This document shows, piece after piece, positions 31,958-41,150 of a stretch of DNA of 64,000 bases. Source of the DNA: Aromatoleum evansii (GTDB lineage: Bacteria > Pseudomonadota > Gammaproteobacteria > Burkholderiales > Rhodocyclaceae); the NCBI RefSeq assembly GCF_012910805.1, contig NZ_WTVK01000003.1:62001-126000 (forward strand). Direction: 5' to 3'. The stretch's first letter is position 1, and every line of letters begins with the position of its first letter. The position numbers and the translations under genes were made by a program. The notes below the pieces were generated by a model that had not been told where the DNA came from, did not search any database, and saw nothing but the letters and a program-made list of their open reading frames with translations.

Positions 31958-33973
31958 TCACGGCGTCTTCGTGAAATCCGGCTTGCGCTTTTCCTGGAAG
32001 GCGGTGATGCCCTCGCGGGCGGCCGCGGTGCAGGCGCTGTCGCCCCAGGCCCGGTAGCCGATCTCCAGCGCCTCCTCGAAGGTCGGCGCGGCCGCCGCGG
32101 CCTCGACGGCCCGCTCGAGGATGCCGATGACCTCCGCACTGAGCGGCTGACCGGTGGCGGCAACGGGTGCGATGGGGTCGAGCGGCGCGATCTGCACCGC
32201 GCCGTCGGGGATGCCGCCCACCTTGCCCTCCAGGGCCTTGACCCGGGCGACGGCCGCGCGGATGAGTTCCGGGTAGTCGCGGGCGAGCCCGTCGACGATG
32301 CCCAGCTCGAACGCCCGCGTCGCCTTCAGCCGCTCGGCCCGGCGCAGCATGCCGTGGAACTCGGCCGACGCCTGCGGCCAGCGCCGGTACGGCACGACCA
32401 TCGCGCCGATGCCGTGGACGATGCCGAGTGTGATCTCGGGCATCTGCATCCAGGCGCTCGCCAGCGCGACGATGCCGTGGCAACGCATCGCCAGCTCGAA
32501 GCCGCCGCCCAGCGCCATGCCGTTGATCGCGGCGACAACCGGCTTCTTCATGCGGTCGAGGTGCACCAGCAGGCGCGAACAGTCGCGGGCGTACTGCGCG
32601 GACGACGGCGCATCGCCGAGCATGTTCACGAAGCGCCCGATGTCACCGCCGGCGCAGAAGGCGCGATTGCCGTAGCCGACGAGGACGAAGCCCGCCACCG
32701 CAGGGTCCTCTTCGAAGTACCGGATGACCGACAGGATTTCGTCGGTCAATTCATCGTGGAGCGCGTTCAGGGCTTCGGGGCGGCGCAGCGTGATGACCTT
32801 GACGTCGCCGATGTCGTCGACGAGCACATGGCGCAGGAAGCCCTGGTAGTCGCCAAGCGGCTTCCGGGCGGCGGGCATGCCGCGCCGCTCGTTGCAGAAG
32901 CGCGCGAGCATGCGGCCGGCTTCGCCGTCGCCTAGGTCGCGCATCAATTCGAGCGGCCCCTTCTTGAACCCGAGCGCCTGTCGGCAGCCGAAATCGAGGT
33001 CGGCCGGCTCGCCGATGTCGCGGTCGAGGATGTCCACCGTCTGCGAGAACAGCACGCCGAGCAGACGCTCACGCACAGTCCCCGTGATGTCGTCCGCGAC
33101 GCCGACGGGCTTGCCGGGAGGCACGGTCAGCCAGCGCTCGACCGAACGGAACACCGGGGCCGGACGGTAGTGCTCGCCTTCGAGTTCCGCCTGCAGCGTG
33201 TTCGTCTCGGTGATGATCGGGTTGCCATTGGCGAGGTTCAGCACGAAGAACGGCCCGGCGTGCACGAACTCGCCCGCGACGCTGTCGATCTCCGCCGCAG
33301 TTGCGCGGTCGAGCAGCAATCCGGCCTCGTTGCACCAGTTGTCGAAGATTCGATCCAGCATGAAGCACGCGACGTCGTCGGTGACGAGGGGCACCTTGCC
33401 GGTCGTGCAGAATGCCCAGCGCAGGTATTCGACGACGGCCGGATCGGTGCGCGCCCAACGGACGACCTCGACGACCGGGTTGCGCCAGGCCGGCGCGAAG
33501 AAGTGCGTGACGGTCGCGCGCTCGGGGTGTTTCAAGTCGGAAAAGATTTGCGCGGCCGGCAGCGAGCTGGTGTTCGACGTGATCAGCGCATCCGCGCGGA
33601 CGACGGCCTCGACGTCGGCAAAGATGCGCCGCTTCAGCGCAAGGTTCTCGGTCGCTGCCTCGAGCACCCAGTCCGTTTCCGCGAGGTCGCGATAGTCGCG
33701 CGTACCAACGACGCCGGCGGTGACCGCCGCAGCTTCGGCCTCGCTCATCTTGCCTTTCGCGACCGCTTTCGCCGCGTAATCGGCGAAGCGCTGCAAGGCA
33801 CGGTCGAGCGCCGCCTGGGCGACATCGACGAGGATCAGCTTCAGGCCCGGCAATGCGCTCTTCAGGTAATAGCCGATATCCGGGCCGATCGTGCCGGCAC
33901 CGATAATCGCGACGGTGCGCGGCAGCGGGCGCTGCGGCGTGGCGAGCAGCGGATTGGCGAAACGGGTGACCAT
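31958..33973 (-). CDS. 3-hydroxyacyl-CoA dehydrogenase / enoyl-CoA hydratase fusion
   Basis: In this 671-residue protein, residues 1-300 form a 3-hydroxyacyl-CoA dehydrogenase with NAD-binding TVAIIGAGTIGPDIGYYL and the substrate motif NTSSLPAAQIF/HFFAPAWRNPVVEVV. Residues from about 395 onward form an enoyl-CoA hydratase/isomerase (VITLRRPEALNALHDELTDE, NRAFCAGGDIGRF, GGGFELAMRCH). The order is the reverse of FadB/FadJ. An AGGAG site precedes the start. It can carry out hydration and oxidation of 2-aminocinnamoyl-CoA on the way to 2-aminobenzoyl-CoA; that substrate is inferred from the pathway. Confidence 0.9.
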   Translation of the reverse strand: MVTRFANPLLATPQRPLPRTVAIIGAGTIGPDIGYYLKSALPGLKLILVDVAQAALDRALQRFADYAAKAVAKGKMSEAEAAAVTAGVVGTRDYRDLAETDWVLEAATENLALKRRIFADVEAVVRADALITSNTSSLPAAQIFSDLKHPERATVTHFFAPAWRNPVVEVVRWARTDPAVVEYLRWAFCTTGKVPLVTDDVACFMLDRIFDNWCNEAGLLLDRATAAEIDSVAGEFVHAGPFFVLNLANGNPIITETNTLQAELEGEHYRPAPVFRSVERWLTVPPGKPVGVADDITGTVRERLLGVLFSQTVDILDRDIGEPADLDFGCRQALGFKKGPLELMRDLGDGEAGRMLARFCNERRGMPAARKPLGDYQGFLRHVLVDDIGDVKVITLRRPEALNALHDELTDEILSVIRYFEEDPAVAGFVLVGYGNRAFCAGGDIGRFVNMLGDAPSSAQYARDCSRLLVHLDRMKKPVVAAINGMALGGGFELAMRCHGIVALASAWMQMPEITLGIVHGIGAMVVPYRRWPQASAEFHGMLRRAERLKATRAFELGIVDGLARDYPELIRAAVARVKALEGKVGGIPDGAVQIAPLDPIAPVAATGQPLSAEVIGILERAVEAAAAAPTFEEALEIGYRAWGDSACTAAAREGITAFQEKRKPDFTKTP

Positions 33974-34119
33974 CAGGGAGCCTCCTTCGGTAGTCTCAAG
34001 CGGCGAGCCGTCGGTGCGGCGCGCATCCTTATCGGCCGGCCACACGGCGCCGGCCGGCGAACTCCTCTGGGGCACCCGTTCAGGGCGATCGGCGGACATT
34101 AGCCGCCGTTTCGTTTTAA

Positions 34120-34131
34120 TGTATACAGTAT
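34120..34131 (-). promoter_or_regulatory. Operator copy in the promoter region of the minus-strand operon
   Basis: On the minus strand this site reads ATACTGTATACA, about 147-158 bases upstream of the dehydrogenase/hydratase start. The identical 12-mer, in the same orientation relative to its downstream gene, lies at 35289-35300 before the GntR gene. GTATAC-centred palindromes are typical targets of FCD-type GntR regulators. Confidence 0.65.
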
Positions 34132-34207
34132 CCTGTGCACTGAAGAAAAAAAGCAACCACTCCGGGCGCCGGTAATGGAACGACGCCACCGAGATCGACG
34201 GATAACT

Positions 34208-35122
34208 TCAGGAAGAGGGCTGAACTTTCGATGCAAGGCCGGGCGACTCCACACCGCGGCGCAGCGTGTCCACCATGGCCGCGGCGATCTCGTCGGTCGA
34301 ACGCCGGCCCTGGCGATACCAGACGTGCACCCAGTTCAGGAAACTCAGGAGCATCAGCCGCAGCAGGCTGCGGTCGGCATGCGGTGCGAGCGGCAACTCG
34401 TCGATGAGCCCACGGTAGACATTCTCATAGGCTTCACGCATCGGCCGGATCTTCGCGAAGAGTTCGGGGTTGCCGGTCATCGCAAGGCTGTGGCCGGTGA
34501 CGCGGTCGATGTAGCTGCCGCTGGTGATCGCGGCGATGTGCACCTGGCAGACGCGAGTGAGCCGCTCCCAGGGGTCGCAGGAAGCCGTCAGCGCCTCTGC
34601 AACGGCGGCCATCAGGCGCCGGAAGCCTTCCCCATGCACGGCGAGATAGAGCTCGTCCTTGGATGCGAAGTAATGGTAGATCGACCCCGGCAACAGCCCG
34701 ACCCGGCCGGCAATGTCGCGAATTGAGGTGCTGTCGTAGCCCTGCTCGGCGAAAAGCGCCGCTGCCGCGTCGAGGATCACCTGACGGCGGTCGAGCGGCT
34801 CACCGTCCGTCGCGGCGTCGCCTGTGACGAGTTGCGCGGCGAGCGCCCCGCGTTCCAGCAAGCCGCGCTGCGTGTGGGTGAGCGCCGCCACGCCCTCGCA
34901 TGACGCTTGCGCGATCGCCCGCAAGCGCTTCACCGCGGTCTCGAGATCGTGCTTCTGCCAGATGTAGCGCACTCCCGAAGGCGAAACCACGAATCCGTCG
35001 CGCCGCAGCCGGGCCGACACCGCCGCCTGGCCCAGTTGGGGCTCGTCGCGCGCGAGTCGAAGGATCGCGGCCTCGACGTCCGGGACACGACGCTCTTCTT
35101 CATGGCTGGCATCAGGACTCAT
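34208..35122 (-). CDS. TetR family regulator with an extra N-terminal helix-turn-helix
   Basis: The 304-residue protein is longer than usual TetR proteins (about 200). Residues 1-75 form an additional helical DNA-binding-like region (LARDEPQLGQAAVSARLRRD, VVSPSGVRYIWQKHDLETAV), of the type seen in transposase-like winged helices. The standard TetR domain starts near residue 110 (RRQVILDAAAALFAEQGYDS, GLLPGSIYHYFASKDELYLA). The ATG at 35122 is preferred to the GTG three codons earlier. It lies between the two indoleacetate operons, on the minus strand, and may respond to a CoA thioester. Confidence 0.85.
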   Translation of the reverse strand: MSPDASHEEERRVPDVEAAILRLARDEPQLGQAAVSARLRRDGFVVSPSGVRYIWQKHDLETAVKRLRAIAQASCEGVAALTHTQRGLLERGALAAQLVTGDAATDGEPLDRRQVILDAAAALFAEQGYDSTSIRDIAGRVGLLPGSIYHYFASKDELYLAVHGEGFRRLMAAVAEALTASCDPWERLTRVCQVHIAAITSGSYIDRVTGHSLAMTGNPELFAKIRPMREAYENVYRGLIDELPLAPHADRSLLRLMLLSFLNWVHVWYRQGRRSTDEIAAAMVDTLRRGVESPGLASKVQPSS

Positions 35123-35273
35123 GCGCGTCACCTAATTGATTGGATATCCATCATAGCCAAGGCGCCGCCGTGCCGGCAAACTGCTGCAGCGGCTTTCGGT
35201 GGCGGACAATTTCGAATGCGGGATCGACGAAGTCGGTGTCGCAGCCGATTCCACCCGAGAAGACAGGATGTAC

Positions 35274-35302
35274 TTTACACCCTAAAAAATACTGTATACA
35301 GT
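35274..35302 (+). promoter_or_regulatory. Promoter with overlapping palindromic operator upstream of the GntR gene
   Basis: A perfect 12-base palindrome ACTGTATACAGT (35291-35302) overlaps a possible -10 TATACA (35295-35300), with a -35-like TTTACA at 35274-35279 and a short 15-base spacer. The palindrome position would let a bound regulator block RNA polymerase. The site lies 50-80 bases upstream of the GntR start. Confidence 0.65.
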
Positions 35303-35353
35303 ACACATCAACTCGAAAGCCGCTGCAAACAACGAACATCAAAGGCTCCGAAA

Positions 35354-36037
35354 ATGGTCTCCACGCTTCAGCCCGTCGAACGCCCCCTCGCTCTCGGTGA
35401 ACGGGTCTATCACACCTTGCGCGATCATCTGCGCAGCGGTCAGATCCTCGCCGGCCAGCCGCTGCAGGAAGTCCAGCTCGCCGAAAAGCTCGGCGTCTCG
35501 CGCACCCCCGTACGCGAAGCGCTGCGGCGCCTCGCGAGCGAAGGCCTGCTCGTCTCGGACAACCGAAGCTTCGTCGTGCCGGCGCTGACGCTGCAGGACG
35601 TCAACGACATCTACGAGATCCGCTTCCTCATCGAACCGGCCGCGATCCGCAGCATCGCCCCGCTCACGCGCTCAGCCGAGCACCGCCGCGGCATCGAGGA
35701 CGCGCTCGCGGCGATCGTCCGCGCACACAAGGCCGGCGACGCCGCGGCGTTCCGCGAGTCGACGATCTGCTTCCGTGCGGCGTGGCTCGCCCTGGTGCCG
35801 AATCCGCGACTCGTGCGCATCGTCGAGCAGTACGCCGATCACATGCAGCGCATCCGCACGCTGACGCTGGACGACCCGGAGATCCGCACGATCGTGCTGC
35901 GCGGCCTGAACCGCATCTCGGCCGCACTGGCCGCGGGGGACGGCGACACCGCCGCGACGGCCATGCTCGAACACCTCGTCGAGGCGAAGCGGGCGTTCAT
36001 CGCCGCCGTCGGCCTCACCGACGACGGCCAGGCCTGA
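35354..36037 (+). CDS. GntR family (FadR/FCD) transcriptional regulator
   Basis: This 227-residue protein has an N-terminal GntR winged helix (GERVYHTLRDHLRSGQILAG, LAEKLGVSRTPVREALRRLA) and a C-terminal FCD ligand-binding domain (DIYEIRFLIEPAAIR, VEQYADHMQRIR, MLEHLVEAKRAFI). It heads the plus-strand indoleacetate operon; the thiolase gene starts 56 bases after it. The palindrome ACTGTATACAGT just upstream suggests autoregulation and control of the divergent operon. Ligand not known; indoleacetate or an early CoA thioester is the natural guess. Confidence 0.9.
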   Translation: MVSTLQPVERPLALGERVYHTLRDHLRSGQILAGQPLQEVQLAEKLGVSRTPVREALRRLASEGLLVSDNRSFVVPALTLQDVNDIYEIRFLIEPAAIRSIAPLTRSAEHRRGIEDALAAIVRAHKAGDAAAFRESTICFRAAWLALVPNPRLVRIVEQYADHMQRIRTLTLDDPEIRTIVLRGLNRISAALAAGDGDTAATAMLEHLVEAKRAFIAAVGLTDDGQA

Positions 36038-36093
36038 CCCGGGTCATTCGGCCGTTCGTGCGCTAGAAGAAAAAATACCGGAGACCACAGACG

Positions 36094-37302
36094 ATGACCC
36101 GCTACACGGCCGAAATTCCGTACGGCGCCTACTGGAGCACGCCCTTCGCGCGCTGGCAGGGCAGCTTCGCGTCGCTACACAGCGTGCGCTTCGCCGCACA
36201 TGTGGCGAAGAACGAGCTTGCGAAACGGAACATCGACCCTCAGACGATCGACTACGGCGTCCTGGGATTTTCGGTGCCGCAGCAGCACGCGTTCTACGGA
36301 CTGCCGTGGCTCACCGGCCTCGTCGGCGCGACGCGCGCGGGCGGGCCGACGATGATGCAGGCCTGCGCGACAGGCGTGCGTACGCTCCTCGCCGCTGCGC
36401 AGGAGATCGAGGCCGGCATGGCCGACGTTGCACTCATCGTGAACTGCGACCGTACCTCGAACGGCCCCCACCTCTATTACCCGAATCCGCGCGGGGCCGG
36501 CGGCACGGGCTCATCCGAGGACTGGGTGCTCGACAACTTCGGCTGCGACCCGCTCGGCGGCCACTCGATGGTGCAGACGGCAGAGAACGTCGCCGCAAAG
36601 CATCGCGTCACGACCTCGCAGCAGCACGAGCTCGTGCTGCGACGCGAAGCGCAATACGACGACGCCCTGAAGGACGATTCCGCCTTCCTGCGCCGCTTCA
36701 TGACCCTGCCCTTCGAGGTGCCGAGCGGCGATTTCCGCAAGATCGCGGGCACGCTCGACGGCGACGAGGGCGTGTCACGCTCCACGGCCGAGGGCCTCGC
36801 GAAACTCAAGCCCGTCATGGACGGTGGAACGGTCACGTTCGGCGGACAGACGCATCCGGCGGACGGCAATGCGGGGATACTCGTGACCACGCCCGAGCAG
36901 GCGAAAGCGCTGTCCAAGGATCCGGCGATCGCCGTGCGGCTTCGCGGCTTCGGACTCGCCCGCACGGAGCTCGCGTACATGCCCGAGGCGATGATTCCCG
37001 CCGCGCGGCGCGCGCTCGACCAGGCCGGCCGCGGCATCGCCGACATGACCGCCATCAAGACGCACAACCCGTTCGCGGTGAACGACATCGTCTTCGCGCG
37101 CGAGACCGGCGCAAACCTGGAGACGATCAATAACTTCGGGTGCTCGCTGGTCTGGGGGCATCCGCAGGCGCCAATGGGCACGCGCGCGATCATCGAGCTC
37201 GTCGAGGAGTTGGCGCTGCGCGGCGGCGGTTACGGCCTCTTCACGGGCTGCGCTGCCGGCGACACGGCGATGGCAGTCGTCGTCGAGGTCGGCGACCGGT
37301 AA
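36094..37302 (+). CDS. Thiolase-like acetyl-CoA acyltransferase of the indoleacetate operon
   Basis: The 402-residue thiolase-fold protein has a nucleophilic Cys in MMQACATGVRTLLA, the histidine motif SLVWGHPQAPMGTRAI and a second Cys near the C-terminus (FTGCAAGDTAMAV). It would cleave 2-aminobenzoylacetyl-CoA with CoA to 2-aminobenzoyl-CoA and acetyl-CoA, the last step of indoleacetate side-chain oxidation; this substrate is inferred from the operon. The first catalytic gene after the GntR regulator, it is followed by a 189-base gap with small hairpins (for example 37371-37386). Confidence 0.85.
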   Translation: MTRYTAEIPYGAYWSTPFARWQGSFASLHSVRFAAHVAKNELAKRNIDPQTIDYGVLGFSVPQQHAFYGLPWLTGLVGATRAGGPTMMQACATGVRTLLAAAQEIEAGMADVALIVNCDRTSNGPHLYYPNPRGAGGTGSSEDWVLDNFGCDPLGGHSMVQTAENVAAKHRVTTSQQHELVLRREAQYDDALKDDSAFLRRFMTLPFEVPSGDFRKIAGTLDGDEGVSRSTAEGLAKLKPVMDGGTVTFGGQTHPADGNAGILVTTPEQAKALSKDPAIAVRLRGFGLARTELAYMPEAMIPAARRALDQAGRGIADMTAIKTHNPFAVNDIVFARETGANLETINNFGCSLVWGHPQAPMGTRAIIELVEELALRGGGYGLFTGCAAGDTAMAVVVEVGDR

Positions 37303-37491
37303 GCGTTGCAGGCGCGCCGCCCCCGTCGAAGGGGCACGCGGCGCAAGGCAGTACAGGATCACGCATCACCTCTCCCCTCGGGGAGAAACGAGAGGCGCAA
37401 AAGCGCCCGGACGCAGCATCCCCAACCGGATTCGAACGAGTCAGAAGAGGCGCGTAAAGCGCCCGTGACCGAACTTGGAGGAGGAATGGGG

Positions 37492-39024
37492 ATGGACCTG
37501 TCCGAATGGATCGTCCGTCAGGCCGGGCTCACGCCCGACAAGACGGCGATCCGCTTCCCGGAGCGCGACCTGACGTACGCGGCGTTTGCCGCGGAGATCG
37601 AGCGACTCGCGTCGGCGCTCCACGCGTCCGGCGTCGAGCGCGGCGACTGCGTGGCGTTTCTCGGCTACAACCGCCCGGAAACGCTCGCCGCGCTGTTCGC
37701 CTGTGCGCGTCTGGGTGCGCTTTTCATGCCGCTCAACTGGCGGCTCGCCGGCCCCGAGCACCGGCAACTGCTTGCCGACTGCCCGCCCAAGGTGCTGCTC
37801 GCGGAGCCGCGCTTCACCGAGCAGATCGACGCCTTCCGCGATGAACTCGGCGCGGTGACGCTCGTCGCGTTCGGCGCACCGCCGCGAGGCTGGATCGCCT
37901 TCGACGACCTGATGCGGCGCGGCGATGCGCCCGTGCCGCAGGACCCGCGCGTCGGCCCCGATACGCCGCTGCTGATCTGCTACACGTCGGGCACGACCGG
38001 CAGGGCGAAGGGCGCGCTCCTGACGCAGGACGCGCTGGCGTGGAACGCCGCGAACAGCGCCGACCTCCACGGCCTCACGAGCGAGGACCGCATCCTCACG
38101 ACGCTGCCGCTGTTCCATGTCGGCGGGCTCAACAACCAGACCACGCCCGCCCTGTCGCGCGGCTGCACCGTCGTCCTGCACCCGCGCTTCGACGTCGATG
38201 CGACCTTCGACGCGATCGAGGGCGAGCGCATCACGCTGACCGTGCTCGTGCCGGCGCAGATCGAGGCGATGATGGCGCACCCGCGCTGGCCGAAGGCGGA
38301 TCTCTCCAGCCTGCGCATGATCACGACGGGCTCGACGATCGTGCCGGACCGGCTCTTCCGCGCGGTGCACGAACGCGGCATCCCGCTGGTGCAGATCTAC
38401 GGATCGACCGAAACCAGCCCGATCGCCGCCTACGTGAAGGCCGCCGACGCCTTCACGCACGCGGGTTCGGCGGGACGCCCTGCCCGTCACTGCAGCGTTC
38501 GCGTCGCGGGCGAAGGCGGCACCGACGCGAAGACGGGCGCGAGCGGCGAGATCCTCGTGCGCGGTCCGAACGTCATGACCGGCTACTGGAACAACCCGCA
38601 GGCGACGACCGAGGCGCTGCGGGATGGCTGGTTCCACACCGGCGACATGGGCCATTTCGATGCCGACGGCTGGCTGTGGGTCGACGGCCGCAAGAAGGAA
38701 ATGATCATTTCCGGCGGCGAAAACATCTATCCGGCCGAGATCGAGAACCTCCTCGCCGAGTCGCCCGACATCGCCGAAGTGGCCATCGTCGGCCGCCCCG
38801 ACGAGCGCTGGGGCGAATCCGTCGTCGCGGTCATCGTCACCCACGCAGGCTCGACGCTCGATGCGGACGGCGTGCTCGGGCTCCTCGAAGGCCGCATCGC
38901 CCGCTACAAGCTGCCGAAGGAAGTGTTGTTCGTCGACGAACTCCCGCGCACCGCACTGGGCAAGGTCCGCAAGGACGAAGTGCGGCGCCTGGTCGCGCGC
39001 AAAACGTTCATGGAGCACATCTGA
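37492..39024 (+). CDS. iaaB: AMP-forming CoA-ligase, probable indoleacetate-CoA ligase
   Basis: The 510-residue ligase is of the acyl-adenylate superfamily. It shows the AMP-binding motif CYTSGTTGRAKGALLT, YGSTETSPIAAY, the hinge GWFHTGDMGHFDADG and the C-terminal lysine in PRTALGKVRKDE. The start at 37492 lies eight bases after GGAGGAGG; ATG two codons earlier is possible. In Aromatoleum aromaticum the CoA-ligase of the indoleacetate operon (IaaB) forms indoleacetyl-CoA. Gene order here agrees with that operon, so the symbol is used by context. Its stop overlaps the next start. Confidence 0.82.
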   Translation: MDLSEWIVRQAGLTPDKTAIRFPERDLTYAAFAAEIERLASALHASGVERGDCVAFLGYNRPETLAALFACARLGALFMPLNWRLAGPEHRQLLADCPPKVLLAEPRFTEQIDAFRDELGAVTLVAFGAPPRGWIAFDDLMRRGDAPVPQDPRVGPDTPLLICYTSGTTGRAKGALLTQDALAWNAANSADLHGLTSEDRILTTLPLFHVGGLNNQTTPALSRGCTVVLHPRFDVDATFDAIEGERITLTVLVPAQIEAMMAHPRWPKADLSSLRMITTGSTIVPDRLFRAVHERGIPLVQIYGSTETSPIAAYVKAADAFTHAGSAGRPARHCSVRVAGEGGTDAKTGASGEILVRGPNVMTGYWNNPQATTEALRDGWFHTGDMGHFDADGWLWVDGRKKEMIISGGENIYPAEIENLLAESPDIAEVAIVGRPDERWGESVVAVIVTHAGSTLDADGVLGLLEGRIARYKLPKEVLFVDELPRTALGKVRKDEVRRLVARKTFMEHI

Positions 39025-41150
39025 TGACATTAAAAATCGGAATCGACGTCGGGGGCACCTTCACCGATTTCGTCGTCACCCGCGACGGCGCCGAGCCGGC
39101 GATCTTCAAGACGCTGTCGACACCGTCCGACCCCTCGATCGCGGTGGTAAACGGGCTCGCCGAGATCGCCGCGAGCATGCATCCGCCGATGACGCTCGAA
39201 GCGTTCGCGCCGACGATCGACACGATCGTGCACGGCACGACAGTGACGACCAACGCGACCCTGACCGGCACCGGCGCGAAGAGCGGCCTGCTAACGACCG
39301 AAGGGGTGCGCGACGCGCTGGAGATGCGCCGCGGCGTGCGCGAGGAGCAATACAACAACCGCTACACCAACGTGAAGCCGCTGGTGCCGCGCTACCTGCG
39401 GGCGGGCATCCCCGGGCGGGTAGACCGTGACGGCAACGAGGCCGCGGCGCTCGACCTCGACGCGGTGCGAAGCGCGATCGAACTCTTCCGCGCCGAAGGC
39501 GTGCAGGCAGTGTCGATCTGCTTCCTGAACTCGTTCGCCAACCCCGCTCACGAGCAGGCCGCGGCCGAGCTCGTGCGCCGCGAGCTGCCGGGCGCCTACC
39601 TCTCGGTATCGACGGATCTCCTGCCGTCGATCCGCTTCTACGAGCGGGTCAGCACCACCGCTCTGAATTCCTATGTCGGACCGAAGCTGAACCATTATCT
39701 GGACCAGCTCGTCGGGCGGCTCAAGGGCATCGGCTTCGACGGGCTGCTCTTGATCATGCAGTCGAACGGCGGCGTGATCTCGCCGCAGCTCGCGCGCGAA
39801 AAGGCGGCGCTGACGCTGCTGTCCGGCCCGGCGGGCGGCCCTGGCGCGGGTCTGCATTACGTGCGCATCCACGGCCAGAACAAGTGCATCGTCACGGACA
39901 TGGGCGGCACGAGCTTCGAGGCGTCCGTCGCCGTCGATGCGCCGATGATCAAGAACGACGGCGAGATCGCGCGCCACAAGATCGCGCTGCCGATGCTCGA
40001 CATCCACACCATCGGTGCCGGCGGCGGCTCGATCGGTTGGCTCGACGAAGGCGGCCTGCTGCGCATGGGGCCGCAAAGCGCGGGCGCCGACCCGGGCCCG
40101 GCGTGCTACGGCAAGGGCGGACGGCTCCCCGCCACGACCGATGCCAACGTCGTGCTGGGCTATCTCGACCCGAACTTCTTCGCCGGCGGCCGGATGAAGC
40201 TCGACGTGGCCGCCGCGCGCGCCGCGATCGACGAACACATCGCGCAGCCGATGGGGCTCAGCATAGAGGAGGCCGCGGCCGGCATGTACCGCGTCGCGTG
40301 CAACAACATGGCGCAGGGGGTGCGCGAGGTGACGATCAAGCGCGGCTTCGATCCGCGCGAGTTCCCCTTCATCCCCGCGGGCGGCGCCGGCCCGATCCAT
40401 TCGTGCCTGATCTGCGAGGAGCTCGAGATCCCGCTGCAGATCGTGCCGCGCGAATCCTCGGTGCTGTGCGCGTTCGGCATGCTGATGAGCGAGCTCAAGC
40501 ACGATTTCGTGCGCACTTTCGTGTCGCGGCTCGATGCGGCGGACTGGACGAAGCTCGAGGGCATCATCGCCGCGATGGCCGTCGAAGGCGCCCGTCAGCT
40601 CGACGAAGAGCGCATCCCCGAGGGACGCCGCCGTTTCGACGTCAAGCTCGACTGCCGCTACGTGAAGCAGTACCACGAGGTCTCCTTCGTCGTGCCGCAG
40701 GCCCTGATCGCCGCCGCCGATGCGCAGGGCATCGCGCGCGCCTTCCACGCCGAGCACAACCGCCTGTACGGCTACTCGCTGGAAGCGGAGAACACGCCGG
40801 TCGAGATCATCAACGTGCGCGTGCAGGCGATCGGCGTCACCGACAAGCCGGTCGCGCGCCACGAGTCCTTGGCGGGCGAGGACGCGGCGCACGCGCTCAA
40901 GGGCCGGCGCGCCGTGTATATCCCCGAGACGCGGAGATTCCGCGAAGTGCCGGTCTATGACGGCCACCTCATGCGGCACGGCAACCGCATCGACGGGCCG
41001 GCCATGATCGAGCAGGAGACGACGGCGATCTTCGTGTCGGCGTCCTTCGACTGCGTCGTCGATGCGCTCGGCTCGTTCGCACTGTTCCAGAAAGGCCGTG
41101 CCGACCTCGTGGCGTCGTGCATCAAGGACATGAAGGAGGCGCTGGTATGA
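39024..41150 (+). CDS. iaaC: Hydantoinase/oxoprolinase family subunit A (HyuA)
   Basis: This 708-residue subunit is of the ATP-dependent hydantoinase/acetone carboxylase family. It has an actin-like ATP site at the N-terminus (IGIDVGGTFTDFVVT), DTIVHGTTVTTNATL, LSGPAGGPGAGL and GGTSFEASV. With HyuB it would open the lactam ring of 2-oxoindoleacetate, or its CoA ester, giving (2-aminophenyl)succinate. TGATG overlap with the ligase gene and ATGA overlap with hyuB. The symbol is recalled from the A. aromaticum cluster and is less certain than the family. Confidence 0.82.
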   Translation: MTLKIGIDVGGTFTDFVVTRDGAEPAIFKTLSTPSDPSIAVVNGLAEIAASMHPPMTLEAFAPTIDTIVHGTTVTTNATLTGTGAKSGLLTTEGVRDALEMRRGVREEQYNNRYTNVKPLVPRYLRAGIPGRVDRDGNEAAALDLDAVRSAIELFRAEGVQAVSICFLNSFANPAHEQAAAELVRRELPGAYLSVSTDLLPSIRFYERVSTTALNSYVGPKLNHYLDQLVGRLKGIGFDGLLLIMQSNGGVISPQLAREKAALTLLSGPAGGPGAGLHYVRIHGQNKCIVTDMGGTSFEASVAVDAPMIKNDGEIARHKIALPMLDIHTIGAGGGSIGWLDEGGLLRMGPQSAGADPGPACYGKGGRLPATTDANVVLGYLDPNFFAGGRMKLDVAAARAAIDEHIAQPMGLSIEEAAAGMYRVACNNMAQGVREVTIKRGFDPREFPFIPAGGAGPIHSCLICEELEIPLQIVPRESSVLCAFGMLMSELKHDFVRTFVSRLDAADWTKLEGIIAAMAVEGARQLDEERIPEGRRRFDVKLDCRYVKQYHEVSFVVPQALIAAADAQGIARAFHAEHNRLYGYSLEAENTPVEIINVRVQAIGVTDKPVARHESLAGEDAAHALKGRRAVYIPETRRFREVPVYDGHLMRHGNRIDGPAMIEQETTAIFVSASFDCVVDALGSFALFQKGRADLVASCIKDMKEALV

